Origin: Azonexus sp.
Lineage (GTDB): Bacteria > Pseudomonadota > Gammaproteobacteria > Burkholderiales > Rhodocyclaceae
Length of the DNA stretch: 5,158 bases
Direction: 5' to 3'
NCBI GenBank assembly: GCA_030697085.1
Contig: JAUYQT010000310.1
Span: 1-5,158 of the forward strand
Below the pieces are notes generated by a model, which saw only the letters and a program-made list of their open reading frames with translations, ran no database searches and was not told the DNA's origin. The stretch's first letter is position 1; each line of letters begins with the position of its first letter. The position numbers and the translations under genes are program-made. Shown one piece after another: positions 1 through 5,158 of the stretch.

Positions 1-119
1 CCTTGCTTACCGGCTAGCCATTCGGTCAGCCCAGAGATAGTTTCGGCATTACCGCCGGCCACGAAGTTGTCCAGCGTTGGCGGGCTGACGGGCAGTAAAT
101 CGAGAATCAGCTGGTGCAC
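1..119 (-). CDS. hda: Hda, regulatory inactivator of DnaA (N-terminal part only)
   Basis: Hda is a DnaA-related AAA+ protein that, bound to the DNA-loaded sliding clamp, stimulates hydrolysis of DnaA-bound ATP and so prevents re-initiation of replication. Only the first 39 codons are here; the ATPase part lies beyond the left edge. The visible start reads M-H-Q-L-I-L-D-L-L-P. Residues 3-8 (QLILDL) fit the QLxLxL clamp-binding motif found at the N-terminus of Hda, followed by the family's proline-rich stretch and a DNFVAGGN segment. The start is GTG at 119-117. It is forced, because an in-frame TAG lies at 131-129 and no start codon lies between. I see no Shine-Dalgarno sequence upstream, so translation may be weak. 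E. coli hda is also known for a poor (CUG) start and low protein level. The gene points away from purM at the other end of the window. Confidence 0.87.
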   Translation of the reverse strand, partial: MHQLILDLLPVSPPTLDNFVAGGNAETISGLTEWLAGKQ

Positions 120-173
120 GGTGTGTGTCTAAAAAAGGGAAGTAAGGATGCCAATTTTTGGCGATGGGAGCGA

Positions 174-182
174 ATTTTAACA
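174..182 (-). promoter_or_regulatory. Probable extended -10 promoter of hda
   Basis: On the minus strand this reads TGTTAAAAT, a good match to the extended -10 TGnTATAAT. Transcription would begin near 167 and give a leader of about 48 bases. The expected -35 position has no consensus hexamer; instead it holds the palindrome CCTAA-tcg-TTAGG (194-206), which could be a regulator site. The leader contains a small stem GCCAA-ttt-TTGGC (150-162). Motif only; no transcript evidence. Confidence 0.4.
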
Positions 183-193
183 TTCCTTACAAA

Positions 194-206
194 CCTAATC
201 GTTAGG
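194..206. promoter_or_regulatory. Palindrome CCTAA-tcg-TTAGG over the hda -35 region
   Basis: Perfect 5-bp inverted repeat with a 3-base centre. It sits about 33 bases upstream of the inferred hda start point, where a -35 hexamer would lie, so a protein bound here could assist or block polymerase. A repeat this short can arise by chance in AT-rich DNA. Confidence 0.25.
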
Positions 207-353
207 CAAGTGATTCGTGGAAAAAGTCAGTAGTTATTCCCAATACATTGATGCAGGAAAGGCGTTGGTCATAGTTATATTGGCTGATATGGACTGGTTA
301 AATATTCATTAATTTGTGCAAAGAGGCTTAGTCAAATTTTTTTTACGCCTTCC

Positions 354-393
354 AAAACAACCATCTCATCGGGTGATGGGAAAAAACAACCAT
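354..393 (+). repeat. Direct repeat AAAACAACCAT, two copies around a small hairpin
   Basis: The 11-mer AAAACAACCAT occurs at 354-364 and again at 383-393, 29 bases apart. Between the copies lies a short stem-loop, CTCATC (365-370), loop GGGT, GATGGG (375-380), with one G-T pair. The block lies about 50 bases upstream of the inferred -35 of the lipoprotein promoter, so it could be an upstream regulator site. Function unknown. Confidence 0.4.
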
Positions 394-410
394 ACCCAAA
401 ATGATTTTTA

Positions 411-442
411 TGAATATTCAAGGAGGTGGAGTTTCTCCTTGA
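411..442. promoter_or_regulatory. Two overlapping palindromes at the lipoprotein promoter
   Basis: TGAATATTCA (411-420) is a perfect 10-bp palindrome. It overlaps a perfect 8-bp inverted repeat, TCAAGGAG (418-425) and CTCCTTGA (435-442), with a 9-base centre. The right arm overlaps the -35 hexamer starting at 439. Relative to the inferred start near 474 the two centres lie at about -58 and -44, positions typical of operators or activator sites. The regulator is unknown. Confidence 0.4.
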
Positions 443-467
443 CCACGAATTAACTAATTCTTAGTAT
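439..467 (+). promoter_or_regulatory. Sigma70-type promoter of the lipoprotein operon
   Basis: The -35 box TTGACC (439-444) matches TTGACA at 5 of 6 positions. A 17-base spacer follows, then the -10 box TAGTAT (462-467, 4 of 6). The start point would be near 474, giving a leader of about 57 bases before the ATG at 531. The spacer contains a perfect inverted repeat GAATTA-ac-TAATTC (447-460), so a protein bound there would lie between the two promoter boxes. An in-frame ATG at 471 would lie at or before the transcript start, which supports the later start codon. Confidence 0.6.
447..460. promoter_or_regulatory. Operator-like palindrome GAATTA-ac-TAATTC in the promoter spacer
   Basis: Perfect 6-bp inverted repeat with a 2-base centre, lying wholly between the -35 (439-444) and -10 (462-467) boxes. 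Spacer palindromes are bound by some repressors and by MerR-type activators. MerR-type promoters usually have 19-20 base spacers, whereas this one is 17, so repression is the likelier reading. Inference from position only. Confidence 0.35.
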
Positions 468-518
468 TGAATGCACATTGGATTTTGGTATCAAAAATGT
501 TTTTATGTGTTTGCCATC

Positions 519-523
519 GAGGG
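519..523 (+). promoter_or_regulatory. Ribosome binding site deciding the lipoprotein start
   Basis: GAGGG lies 7 bases before the ATG at 531. The upstream in-frame ATG at 471 has no comparable site. Starting at 531 also puts a lipoprotein signal peptide directly at the N-terminus. Confidence 0.7.
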
Positions 524-530
524 AATTCAA

Positions 531-1286
531 ATGAGAAAAATAGTACTGGCTAGCCTCGCGATTGCAGTGGCTGGGATGTTTGGTTGTGCGTCACGTTATG
601 CCGATGTGCCAGCACCAACGCGCTTCGAAAATACGCAGCAACAAAAATTGCAGGCAGCTGATCACTGGCGAAACATTGCTGACCACGTTGCGAAGCAATT
701 GGCCGGTGACCTGCGGGATCGCTTGAATGGGCGTGCTGTTTATGTTCCCCAGCCTGGTGGTGAGCAGGCTTTTGTGGAGGGTTTTCGCGATTTATTGATT
801 ACTTCGCTCGTCGCCCAGCAAATTTCTGTTAGTACTGAAGCAAAAAATGCGCTGACTGTTGATGTTCGTTATTCGATTTACCGCTTCCGTCCCGACCGCC
901 TGCAGAATACTTACTACTACGGTGAGGCCACCTTGCTGGCGGCGGGATTGTGGGCGATTGGTGGCGTTGTCGCGGCGGATATCTCTTCGGCCGGTGGCGT
1001 TTCGGCGGGGGCTAAATTGCTCACGGTCGCTGCTGGGCTGGATGGTTTCTCATGGTTACGCAATGAGGCCGGTGGTCGCGCGCAGTTGGCAAGTGGCCCT
1101 GTGCCCCGTTCTGAAATTGTCTTGACTACATCGGTTGTCGATGCCACACGTATTGTCAGCAGGCATAGCAGTATTTATTACGCGGTGGATGAGGACAAGG
1201 CGCTTTACTGGGATCGGCCAGCAACTGCGCATACGATCTCGGTAGTTGGTGACTGTGGTCCGGGGAGAGCAACATGCGCGCGCTGA
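531..1286 (+). CDS. Putative outer-membrane lipoprotein of unknown function (251 aa)
   Basis: I do not recognise a named family. A signal peptide is visible: MRK, a hydrophobic stretch at residues 4-17, then Met-Phe-Gly-Cys with the lipidated Cys at 19. The Met and Phe at -3 and -2 are unusual for a lipobox. Ala at +2 rather than Asp predicts sorting to the outer membrane. Residues 40-118 look like alternating helices and strands (VYVPQP, FRDLLITSLV, ALTVDVRYSIYRF), reminiscent of the CsgG/FlgO-type alpha/beta folds of other outer-membrane lipoproteins; that likeness is an impression. Residues 132-170 are hydrophobic and rich in Ala and Gly, long enough for one or two membrane-embedded helices. 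Residues 195-238 are again strand-like, and Cys242 and Cys249 could form a terminal disulfide. The start at 531 rests on the ribosome site at 519-523. The last 13 bases overlap the FlgO-family gene, implying coupled translation and a shared job in the envelope. Confidence 0.72.
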   Translation: MRKIVLASLAIAVAGMFGCASRYADVPAPTRFENTQQQKLQAADHWRNIADHVAKQLAGDLRDRLNGRAVYVPQPGGEQAFVEGFRDLLITSLVAQQISVSTEAKNALTVDVRYSIYRFRPDRLQNTYYYGEATLLAAGLWAIGGVVAADISSAGGVSAGAKLLTVAAGLDGFSWLRNEAGGRAQLASGPVPRSEIVLTTSVVDATRIVSRHSSIYYAVDEDKALYWDRPATAHTISVVGDCGPGRATCAR

Positions 1287-1861
1287 GTCTTCCATTGATG
1301 CTGGTTTCGGGATTGTTTTTGAGTGCTTGCGAGACAAACCCAAAAGCACCGGCCCTTGCTGAGACGACTTACGAGCAGGCGTTAAATAACCCGTTCAATG
1401 CGGTTAACTACAACGCAGTTGGTGAATTGATGAAGCGCTATCAAGGCCCAGCCTCTGCAAGCAATACAGTCGGTAGCGTTTCCGGAGCGCCGTTTATTGT
1501 CACGACATTGGTCAATATTGACCAACTGGAGCAGTCATCGACGCTTGGGCGTTTGATCTCCGAGCAGGTTACTTCGCGTATGGCTCAGATGGGTTTTGGT
1601 GTCGTCGAACTCAAGGTACGCAACGGTGTTTACATGAAACGCAATGAAGGCGAATTTCTGTTGACGCGTGAAATCAAGGAAGTGGCTTCAGCCCACAAGG
1701 CGCAAGCCGTGATTGTGGGAACCTATGCTGAGAGCTCGGCCCTGATTTACGTAAGCTTGAAACTGGTCAATCCGGCCAATAGCATGATTTTGGCGGCGCA
1801 TGACTATGCGTTACCAATGGATCGCCAGATTCGCAGCATGCTGCGTAAGGGCGCTTATTGA
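1274..1861 (+). CDS. FlgO-family outer-membrane lipoprotein (195 aa)
   Basis: The signal peptide ends in Leu-Ser-Ala-Cys with the lipidated Cys at 19; Glu at +2 predicts outer-membrane sorting. Residues 35-58 (YEQALNNPFNAVNYNAVGEL and on) and the core at about 73-185 fit the FlgO domain: a strand APFIVTTLV, a helix LGRLISEQVTSRM, a VVELKVR strand, an MKRNEGEFLLTRE segment, then AVIVGTYAESSALIYVSLKLVNP and a final AAHDYALP. In Vibrio, FlgO is an outer-membrane protein needed for flagellar stability and motility, but many family members sit outside flagellar loci, and no flagellar gene is visible here. The ATG lies inside the end of the upstream lipoprotein gene (13-base overlap), with GGGGAGAG at 1262-1269 as a strong ribosome site. 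The two are therefore one operon and probably act together at the outer membrane. A strong terminator follows at 1882-1923. Confidence 0.82.
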   Translation: MRALSLPLMLVSGLFLSACETNPKAPALAETTYEQALNNPFNAVNYNAVGELMKRYQGPASASNTVGSVSGAPFIVTTLVNIDQLEQSSTLGRLISEQVTSRMAQMGFGVVELKVRNGVYMKRNEGEFLLTREIKEVASAHKAQAVIVGTYAESSALIYVSLKLVNPANSMILAAHDYALPMDRQIRSMLRKGAY

Positions 1862-1881
1862 GTTGTTTTGATTGTTTGGCA

Positions 1882-1923
1882 AACAACGGCGCACGACGAG
1901 TTACCTTGTCGTGCGCCGTTGTT
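1882..1923. terminator. Strong stem-loop terminator between convergent genes
   Basis: A perfect 16-bp stem (AACAACGGCGCACGAC at 1882-1897 with its complement at 1908-1923) closes a 10-base loop. On the plus strand the stem runs into a T-rich tail up to 1927, so it should end the lipoprotein operon about 20 bases after its stop codon. In the tyrS direction it also forms but lacks a clear T run, so tyrS may end here less sharply. The left arm overlaps another palindrome, TTGTTTG-g-CAAACAA (1872-1886). Confidence 0.85.
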
Positions 1924-1942
1924 GTTTAGACGATGGCCCGAT

Positions 1943-3217
<1,275 letters not shown>

Positions 3218-3223
3218 TGCTTT

Positions 3224-3227
3224 CTCC
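3224..3227 (-). promoter_or_regulatory. tyrS ribosome binding site
   Basis: GGAG on the minus strand, 6 bases before the ATG at 3217-3215. It fixes the start at MYQSP and argues against the open upstream extension in the same frame. Confidence 0.75.
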
Positions 3228-3276
3228 ACAGGGCAGGCGCGCGTCGGGAAAACGGCGCCAAAAAATCGGACCGGCG

Positions 3277-3285
3277 ATTTTAGCA
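3277..3285 (-). promoter_or_regulatory. Probable extended -10 promoter of tyrS
   Basis: On the minus strand this reads TGCTAAAAT, an extended -10 (TGnTATAAT-like). No good -35 hexamer lies 16-18 bases upstream, which extended -10 promoters can tolerate. Start point near 3270, leader about 52 bases. The -10 box is half of an inverted repeat, AAAATCG (3262-3268) with CGATTTT (3275-3281), which might let a regulator cover the promoter and start point. Confidence 0.45.
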
Positions 3286-3374
3286 GAGCGGGGCAAGCTC
3301 GGCCGGTGCTGGCAGTGGGATTTCGATGCGTCGCGTCAGGGCGCTCCGCACCTGTTCTCTTGGGGTATTTATTC

Positions 3375-3413
3375 GCACTTGAAGCACTTGCCTTGGCGGT
3401 CACGGTCGGTCAC
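3375..3413 (+). repeat. Two pairs of 7-base direct repeats upstream of the antiporter
   Basis: GCACTTG occurs at 3375-3381 and 3384-3390 (period 9). CGGTCAC occurs at 3397-3403 and 3407-3413 (period 10). The second pair lies about 36-52 bases ahead of the inferred transcript start at 3449, replacing a recognisable -35 box. Helical-turn spacing of direct heptamers is common for response-regulator dimers, so an activator site is plausible. The rest of the tyrS-antiporter gap (3286-3374) shows nothing I can name. Confidence 0.4.
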
Positions 3414-3436
3414 AGAGCCGTCAAGCGCCTGTCGTT

Positions 3437-3442
3437 TAGAAT
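3437..3442 (+). promoter_or_regulatory. Antiporter -10 box, probably giving a leaderless mRNA
   Basis: TAGAAT matches TATAAT at 5 of 6 positions. Only 6 bases separate it from the A of the ATG at 3449, the normal distance from a -10 box to a transcript start. No ribosome binding site lies before the ATG, and the box itself contains an in-frame TAG, so no earlier start is possible in this frame. No -35 consensus is seen; direct repeats at 3397-3413 occupy that area. Confidence 0.45.
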
Positions 3443-3448
3443 GCTGCG

Positions 3449-4774
3449 ATGATTTCTACGCCAATATGGTTTTTGCTGGTCGGTGGTTTGCTCCTTTTCA
3501 TGGGGCTGACATCGTCGCGACTTAAACTTTTCCCGGTTACCTCGGCCATTATTTATCTTGCCGTCGGTTTGTTGGTCGGGCCGACGGTGTTGAATGTCTT
3601 TCACTTCAACCCGCTGAAACAATCGGCGCTGCTCGAGGTGCTGACCGAAGTCGCAGTCTTGATTTCGCTTTTTTCAGCCGGCGTCAAAATGCCGGCACCC
3701 GTTACTTTCAAGCGTTGGCGCACTCCTGTGTTGCTGGCGACAGTGTCGATGACGCTCAGCGTGGCGATGGTCGCCGCCTTCGCCTACTACGTCTTTGATT
3801 TGCCGTTGGGCGCCTGTATTTTGCTGGGCGCTATCGTCGCCCCGACCGATCCCGTACTGGCCACCGATGTGCAAATTCGCCATCCTGGTGATCACGATCA
3901 ACTGCGTTTTACCCTGACCTGTGAAGCCGGGATGAATGATGGCAGCGCCTTTCCGTTCGTCATGCTCGGCATGGGCCTGCTTGGCTTGCATACCGTGGGT
4001 GAAAACGGTGTGCACTGGGTGTTGCACGATGTTTTGTGGGCGACGCTGGCCGGCATCGCCGTTGGCGTTATTTCGGGCGTGCTGTTGGCGCGGCTGATCT
4101 GGAAGATTCGTGGGCCAAAGCAGAATCGGGAGCTGATGGACGATTTTCTCGGGCTGGGCCTGATTGGTGTTGTTTATGGCATCAGCGTGCTGATTGATGC
4201 CTGGGGTTTTCTCGCGGTCTTTTTTGCCGCCGTCGCGCTGCATCAAACGGAGTTGAAACTGGCCCGTATCGCCAAGCAGGTGCCGGCGGCGCCGCTTTTC
4301 CCGGAGCCGGTTCGGCCACTGACCGAAGCCGGGCTGGCCGCTGTCCACCAAACGCCCGCCGGGGCAGCGCCTGCCATCGTCAGTGAAGGTTCGCTGATCT
4401 TCAAGGAGCACCTTGAGCGCTTGTCGGAGGTTTTGCTGATTCTGCTCGTTGGCGGAATGCTCTTTATAAATTCGTGGAGCTGGGCTGCCGTCGGTTTCGC
4501 CATTTTTCTGTTTGTCGTTGTGCGTCCCGTCAGTGTGCTGCTCGGTATGCTGGGTAGCGGTGCACCATGGCGCATGCGCGCCTTGATCGGCTGGTTTGGC
4601 GTGCGCGGTATTGGCTCTCTATATTATTTGATGTACGTGATTCAGCATGGCTTGCCCGAGCCGCTAGCTTTGCAGCTCATCCAATTAACGCTGGTTGTGA
4701 TCACGTTGTCCATCGTGCTGCACGGCGTCAGTGTTAAACCCTTGATGAATGTTTTCTGGCGGCGCAAATCCTGA
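3449..4774 (+). CDS. CPA1 (NhaP-type) cation:proton antiporter
   Basis: This inner-membrane exchanger swaps protons for sodium or potassium to control pH and ion content. The 441 residues form about 12 or 13 hydrophobic segments. CPA1 hallmarks are visible: APTDP at 131-135 (the unwound helix motif), Glu159 then Asn163-Asp164 in CEAGMNDG (the ion-binding ND motif with its partner Glu), and Arg386 in WFGVRGIGSLYY late in the protein. A polar Ala/Pro-rich loop at about 266-325 separates the two halves of the transport domain. There is no C-terminal TrkA-C or other nucleotide-binding domain; the chain ends shortly after the last helix in VFWRRKS. The start at 3449 keeps the first membrane helix whole, and an in-frame stop just upstream excludes earlier starts. 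Ion choice cannot be read from sequence. It is divergent from tyrS and followed in the same direction by purM across a 233-base gap with its own promoter, so it is probably a single-gene unit. Confidence 0.9.
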   Translation: MISTPIWFLLVGGLLLFMGLTSSRLKLFPVTSAIIYLAVGLLVGPTVLNVFHFNPLKQSALLEVLTEVAVLISLFSAGVKMPAPVTFKRWRTPVLLATVSMTLSVAMVAAFAYYVFDLPLGACILLGAIVAPTDPVLATDVQIRHPGDHDQLRFTLTCEAGMNDGSAFPFVMLGMGLLGLHTVGENGVHWVLHDVLWATLAGIAVGVISGVLLARLIWKIRGPKQNRELMDDFLGLGLIGVVYGISVLIDAWGFLAVFFAAVALHQTELKLARIAKQVPAAPLFPEPVRPLTEAGLAAVHQTPAGAAPAIVSEGSLIFKEHLERLSEVLLILLVGGMLFINSWSWAAVGFAIFLFVVVRPVSVLLGMLGSGAPWRMRALIGWFGVRGIGSLYYLMYVIQHGLPEPLALQLIQLTLVVITLSIVLHGVSVKPLMNVFWRRKS

Positions 4775-4826
4775 TCGCACGGTAAGTTTTCAACTGTCGA
4801 TTTTTGCCGATCCAGTTCAAGCCGGG

Positions 4827-4848
4827 CAGGACTGAATCCTGGCTTTTG
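4827..4848 (+). terminator. Weak candidate terminator after the antiporter gene
   Basis: CAGGA (4827-4831) and TCCTG (4837-4841) form a 5-bp stem with a 5-base loop, followed by GCTTTTG. A second imperfect hairpin lies ahead of it (AACTG at 4792-4796 with CAGTT at 4813-4817). Further on, a very short stem, AGCG (4873-4876) with CGCT (4886-4889), precedes a seven-T run (4891-4897) and is an alternative. None is strong, so some read-through into purM is possible. Confidence 0.3.
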
Positions 4849-4942
4849 TCCGGGCTGTGCAGTTCTGGGGTTAGCGGTAAATTCGCGCTGTTTTTTTGGG
4901 TGGAGAGATGCCCGATGACGACCTTGATAGGGGGATTTTCGG

Positions 4943-4970
4943 GTGACGGAAGTTCGGGATGCGGTAAAAT
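4943..4970 (+). promoter_or_regulatory. Sigma70-type promoter of purM
   Basis: The -35 box GTGACG (4943-4948, 4 of 6 matches) and -10 box TAAAAT (4965-4970, 5 of 6) are separated by 16 bases. Start point near 4977, giving a leader of about 31 bases. The leader shows no Shine-Dalgarno sequence; the bases just before the ATG are CTCTCCCC. No purine riboswitch fold was recognised in so short a leader. Confidence 0.55.
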
Positions 4971-5007
4971 CTGGCCTCTTTTATCCGTCGACCGCAACGC
5001 TCTCCCC

Positions 5008-5158
5008 ATGACCCAACCAACTTCCCTTTCCTACCGTGATGCCGGCGTCGATATCGATGCGGGTGATGCTCTTGTTGATCGTATCAAGCCACTGGCCACA
5101 AAGACGCTGCGTGAAGGTGTTGTGGGCGGCATCGGCGGCTTTGGCGCGTTGTTTGAGG
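5008..5158 (+). CDS. purM: Phosphoribosylformylglycinamidine cyclo-ligase (AIR synthetase), N-terminal part
   Basis: PurM closes the imidazole ring in purine synthesis, turning FGAM and ATP into AIR, ADP and phosphate in the cytoplasm. Fifty codons are visible before the right edge. Residues 6-19 ([14 protein letters not shown]) closely match the family's N-terminal signature, followed by DALVDRIKP and the glycine-rich [11 protein letters not shown] (40-50) that begins the conserved core. The ATG at 5008 gives the usual N-terminus, starting just before the SYRDAGV box as in E. coli PurM. There is no ribosome binding site of the usual kind. It has its own promoter (4943-4970). hda, at the far left, points the opposite way; the two are near neighbours in many proteobacteria. 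Confidence 0.93.
   Translation, partial: MTQPTSLSYRDAGVDIDAGDALVDRIKPLATKTLREGVVGGIGGFGALFE

Larger units (their letters stand above)
120..530. other. AT-rich intergenic region between hda and the lipoprotein operon
   Basis: This 411-base gap separates two divergent genes and holds no convincing coding sequence. Sampled lines fall near 28-38% GC (301-360 is the poorest), well below the flanking genes. Supported content: a leftward extended -10 for hda near 174-182, a rightward sigma70-like promoter at 439-467, several short perfect palindromes (194-206, 411-420, 418-442, 447-460), an 11-base direct repeat (354-364 and 383-393), and an eight-T run at 337-344. The T run follows a weak 6-bp AT stem (311-316 with 333-338), which could be a poor terminator but has no gene ahead of it. 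An unannotated small RNA cannot be excluded; nothing positively shows one. Confidence 0.7.

Noticed and set aside
311..344. AT-only stem followed by eight T as a terminator of an unknown small RNA
   Set aside because: The stem is only 6 bp with one GC pair, and no upstream promoter with both boxes could be found to feed it.
471..530. Earlier ATG at 471 for the first lipoprotein
   Set aside because: It has no ribosome site, would bury the signal peptide 20 residues in, and lies at or before the inferred transcript start.
3222..3230. DnaA-box-like TTCTCCACA, one mismatch from TTATCCACA
   Set aside because: It overlaps and is explained by the tyrS ribosome binding site, and no cluster of further boxes is present.
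3218..3403. 62-residue N-terminal extension of TyrS
   Set aside because: The frame is open, but the ribosome site, the family length of 424 and the inferred promoter at 3277-3285 all place the start at 3217.
3674..4411. Minus-strand open frame of 245 codons inside the antiporter gene
   Set aside because: Antisense shadow of a membrane protein, rich in His, Gln and Arg with no domain; no ribosome site or promoter supports it.
4908..4946. Twelve-codon open frame ([12 protein letters not shown]) after GGAG, ahead of purM
   Set aside because: The ribosome site is only 2 bases from the ATG, the frame ends inside the purM -35 box, and it has no regulatory-leader features such as repeated codons.
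4734..5009. Minus-strand open frame of 91 codons across the antiporter-purM gap
   Set aside because: It overlaps the antiporter end and the purM promoter, shows no domain, and has no ribosome site.

Overview
The window looks like chromosomal DNA of a betaproteobacterium, most likely of the Rhodocyclaceae type (Dechloromonas/Azonexus-like). This rests on the wording of the Hda, TyrS and PurM proteins and on moderately GC-rich coding DNA with AT-rich gaps. The genus is inferred from remembered protein wording and was not checked by any search. No mobile element, tRNA, rRNA or CRISPR array was found.

Layout: the left edge holds the first 39 codons of hda on the minus strand (replication control). 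A 411-base AT-rich gap follows, dense in short palindromes. It carries promoters firing both ways and leads rightward into a two-gene operon of secreted lipoproteins (531-1861, plus strand): an unrecognised 251-residue lipoprotein, and a FlgO-family lipoprotein whose start overlaps it by 13 bases. The operon ends at a perfect 16-bp terminator stem and meets tyrS (tyrosyl-tRNA synthetase, minus strand, 1943-3217) tail to tail. Divergent from tyrS, across a 231-base gap, lies a CPA1/NhaP-type cation:proton antiporter (3449-4774). Its promoter sits so close to the ATG that the mRNA may be leaderless. After a 233-base gap the first 50 codons of purM (purine synthesis) run off the right edge.

The genes are a mix of housekeeping functions (hda, tyrS, purM) and envelope or ion-homeostasis functions (lipoproteins, antiporter); apart from the lipoprotein pair nothing ties them into one pathway. 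As I remember it, in other proteobacteria hda and purM are close neighbours pointing away from each other, often with a perM-type permease between them. Here the orientations are kept, but the permease is absent and about 4.9 kb of other genes fill the space.

No clear new defence or mobile system is visible. The most interesting points are the lipoprotein pair away from any flagellar gene, with its palindrome-stacked promoter, and the probable leaderless antiporter mRNA preceded by two pairs of direct repeats.
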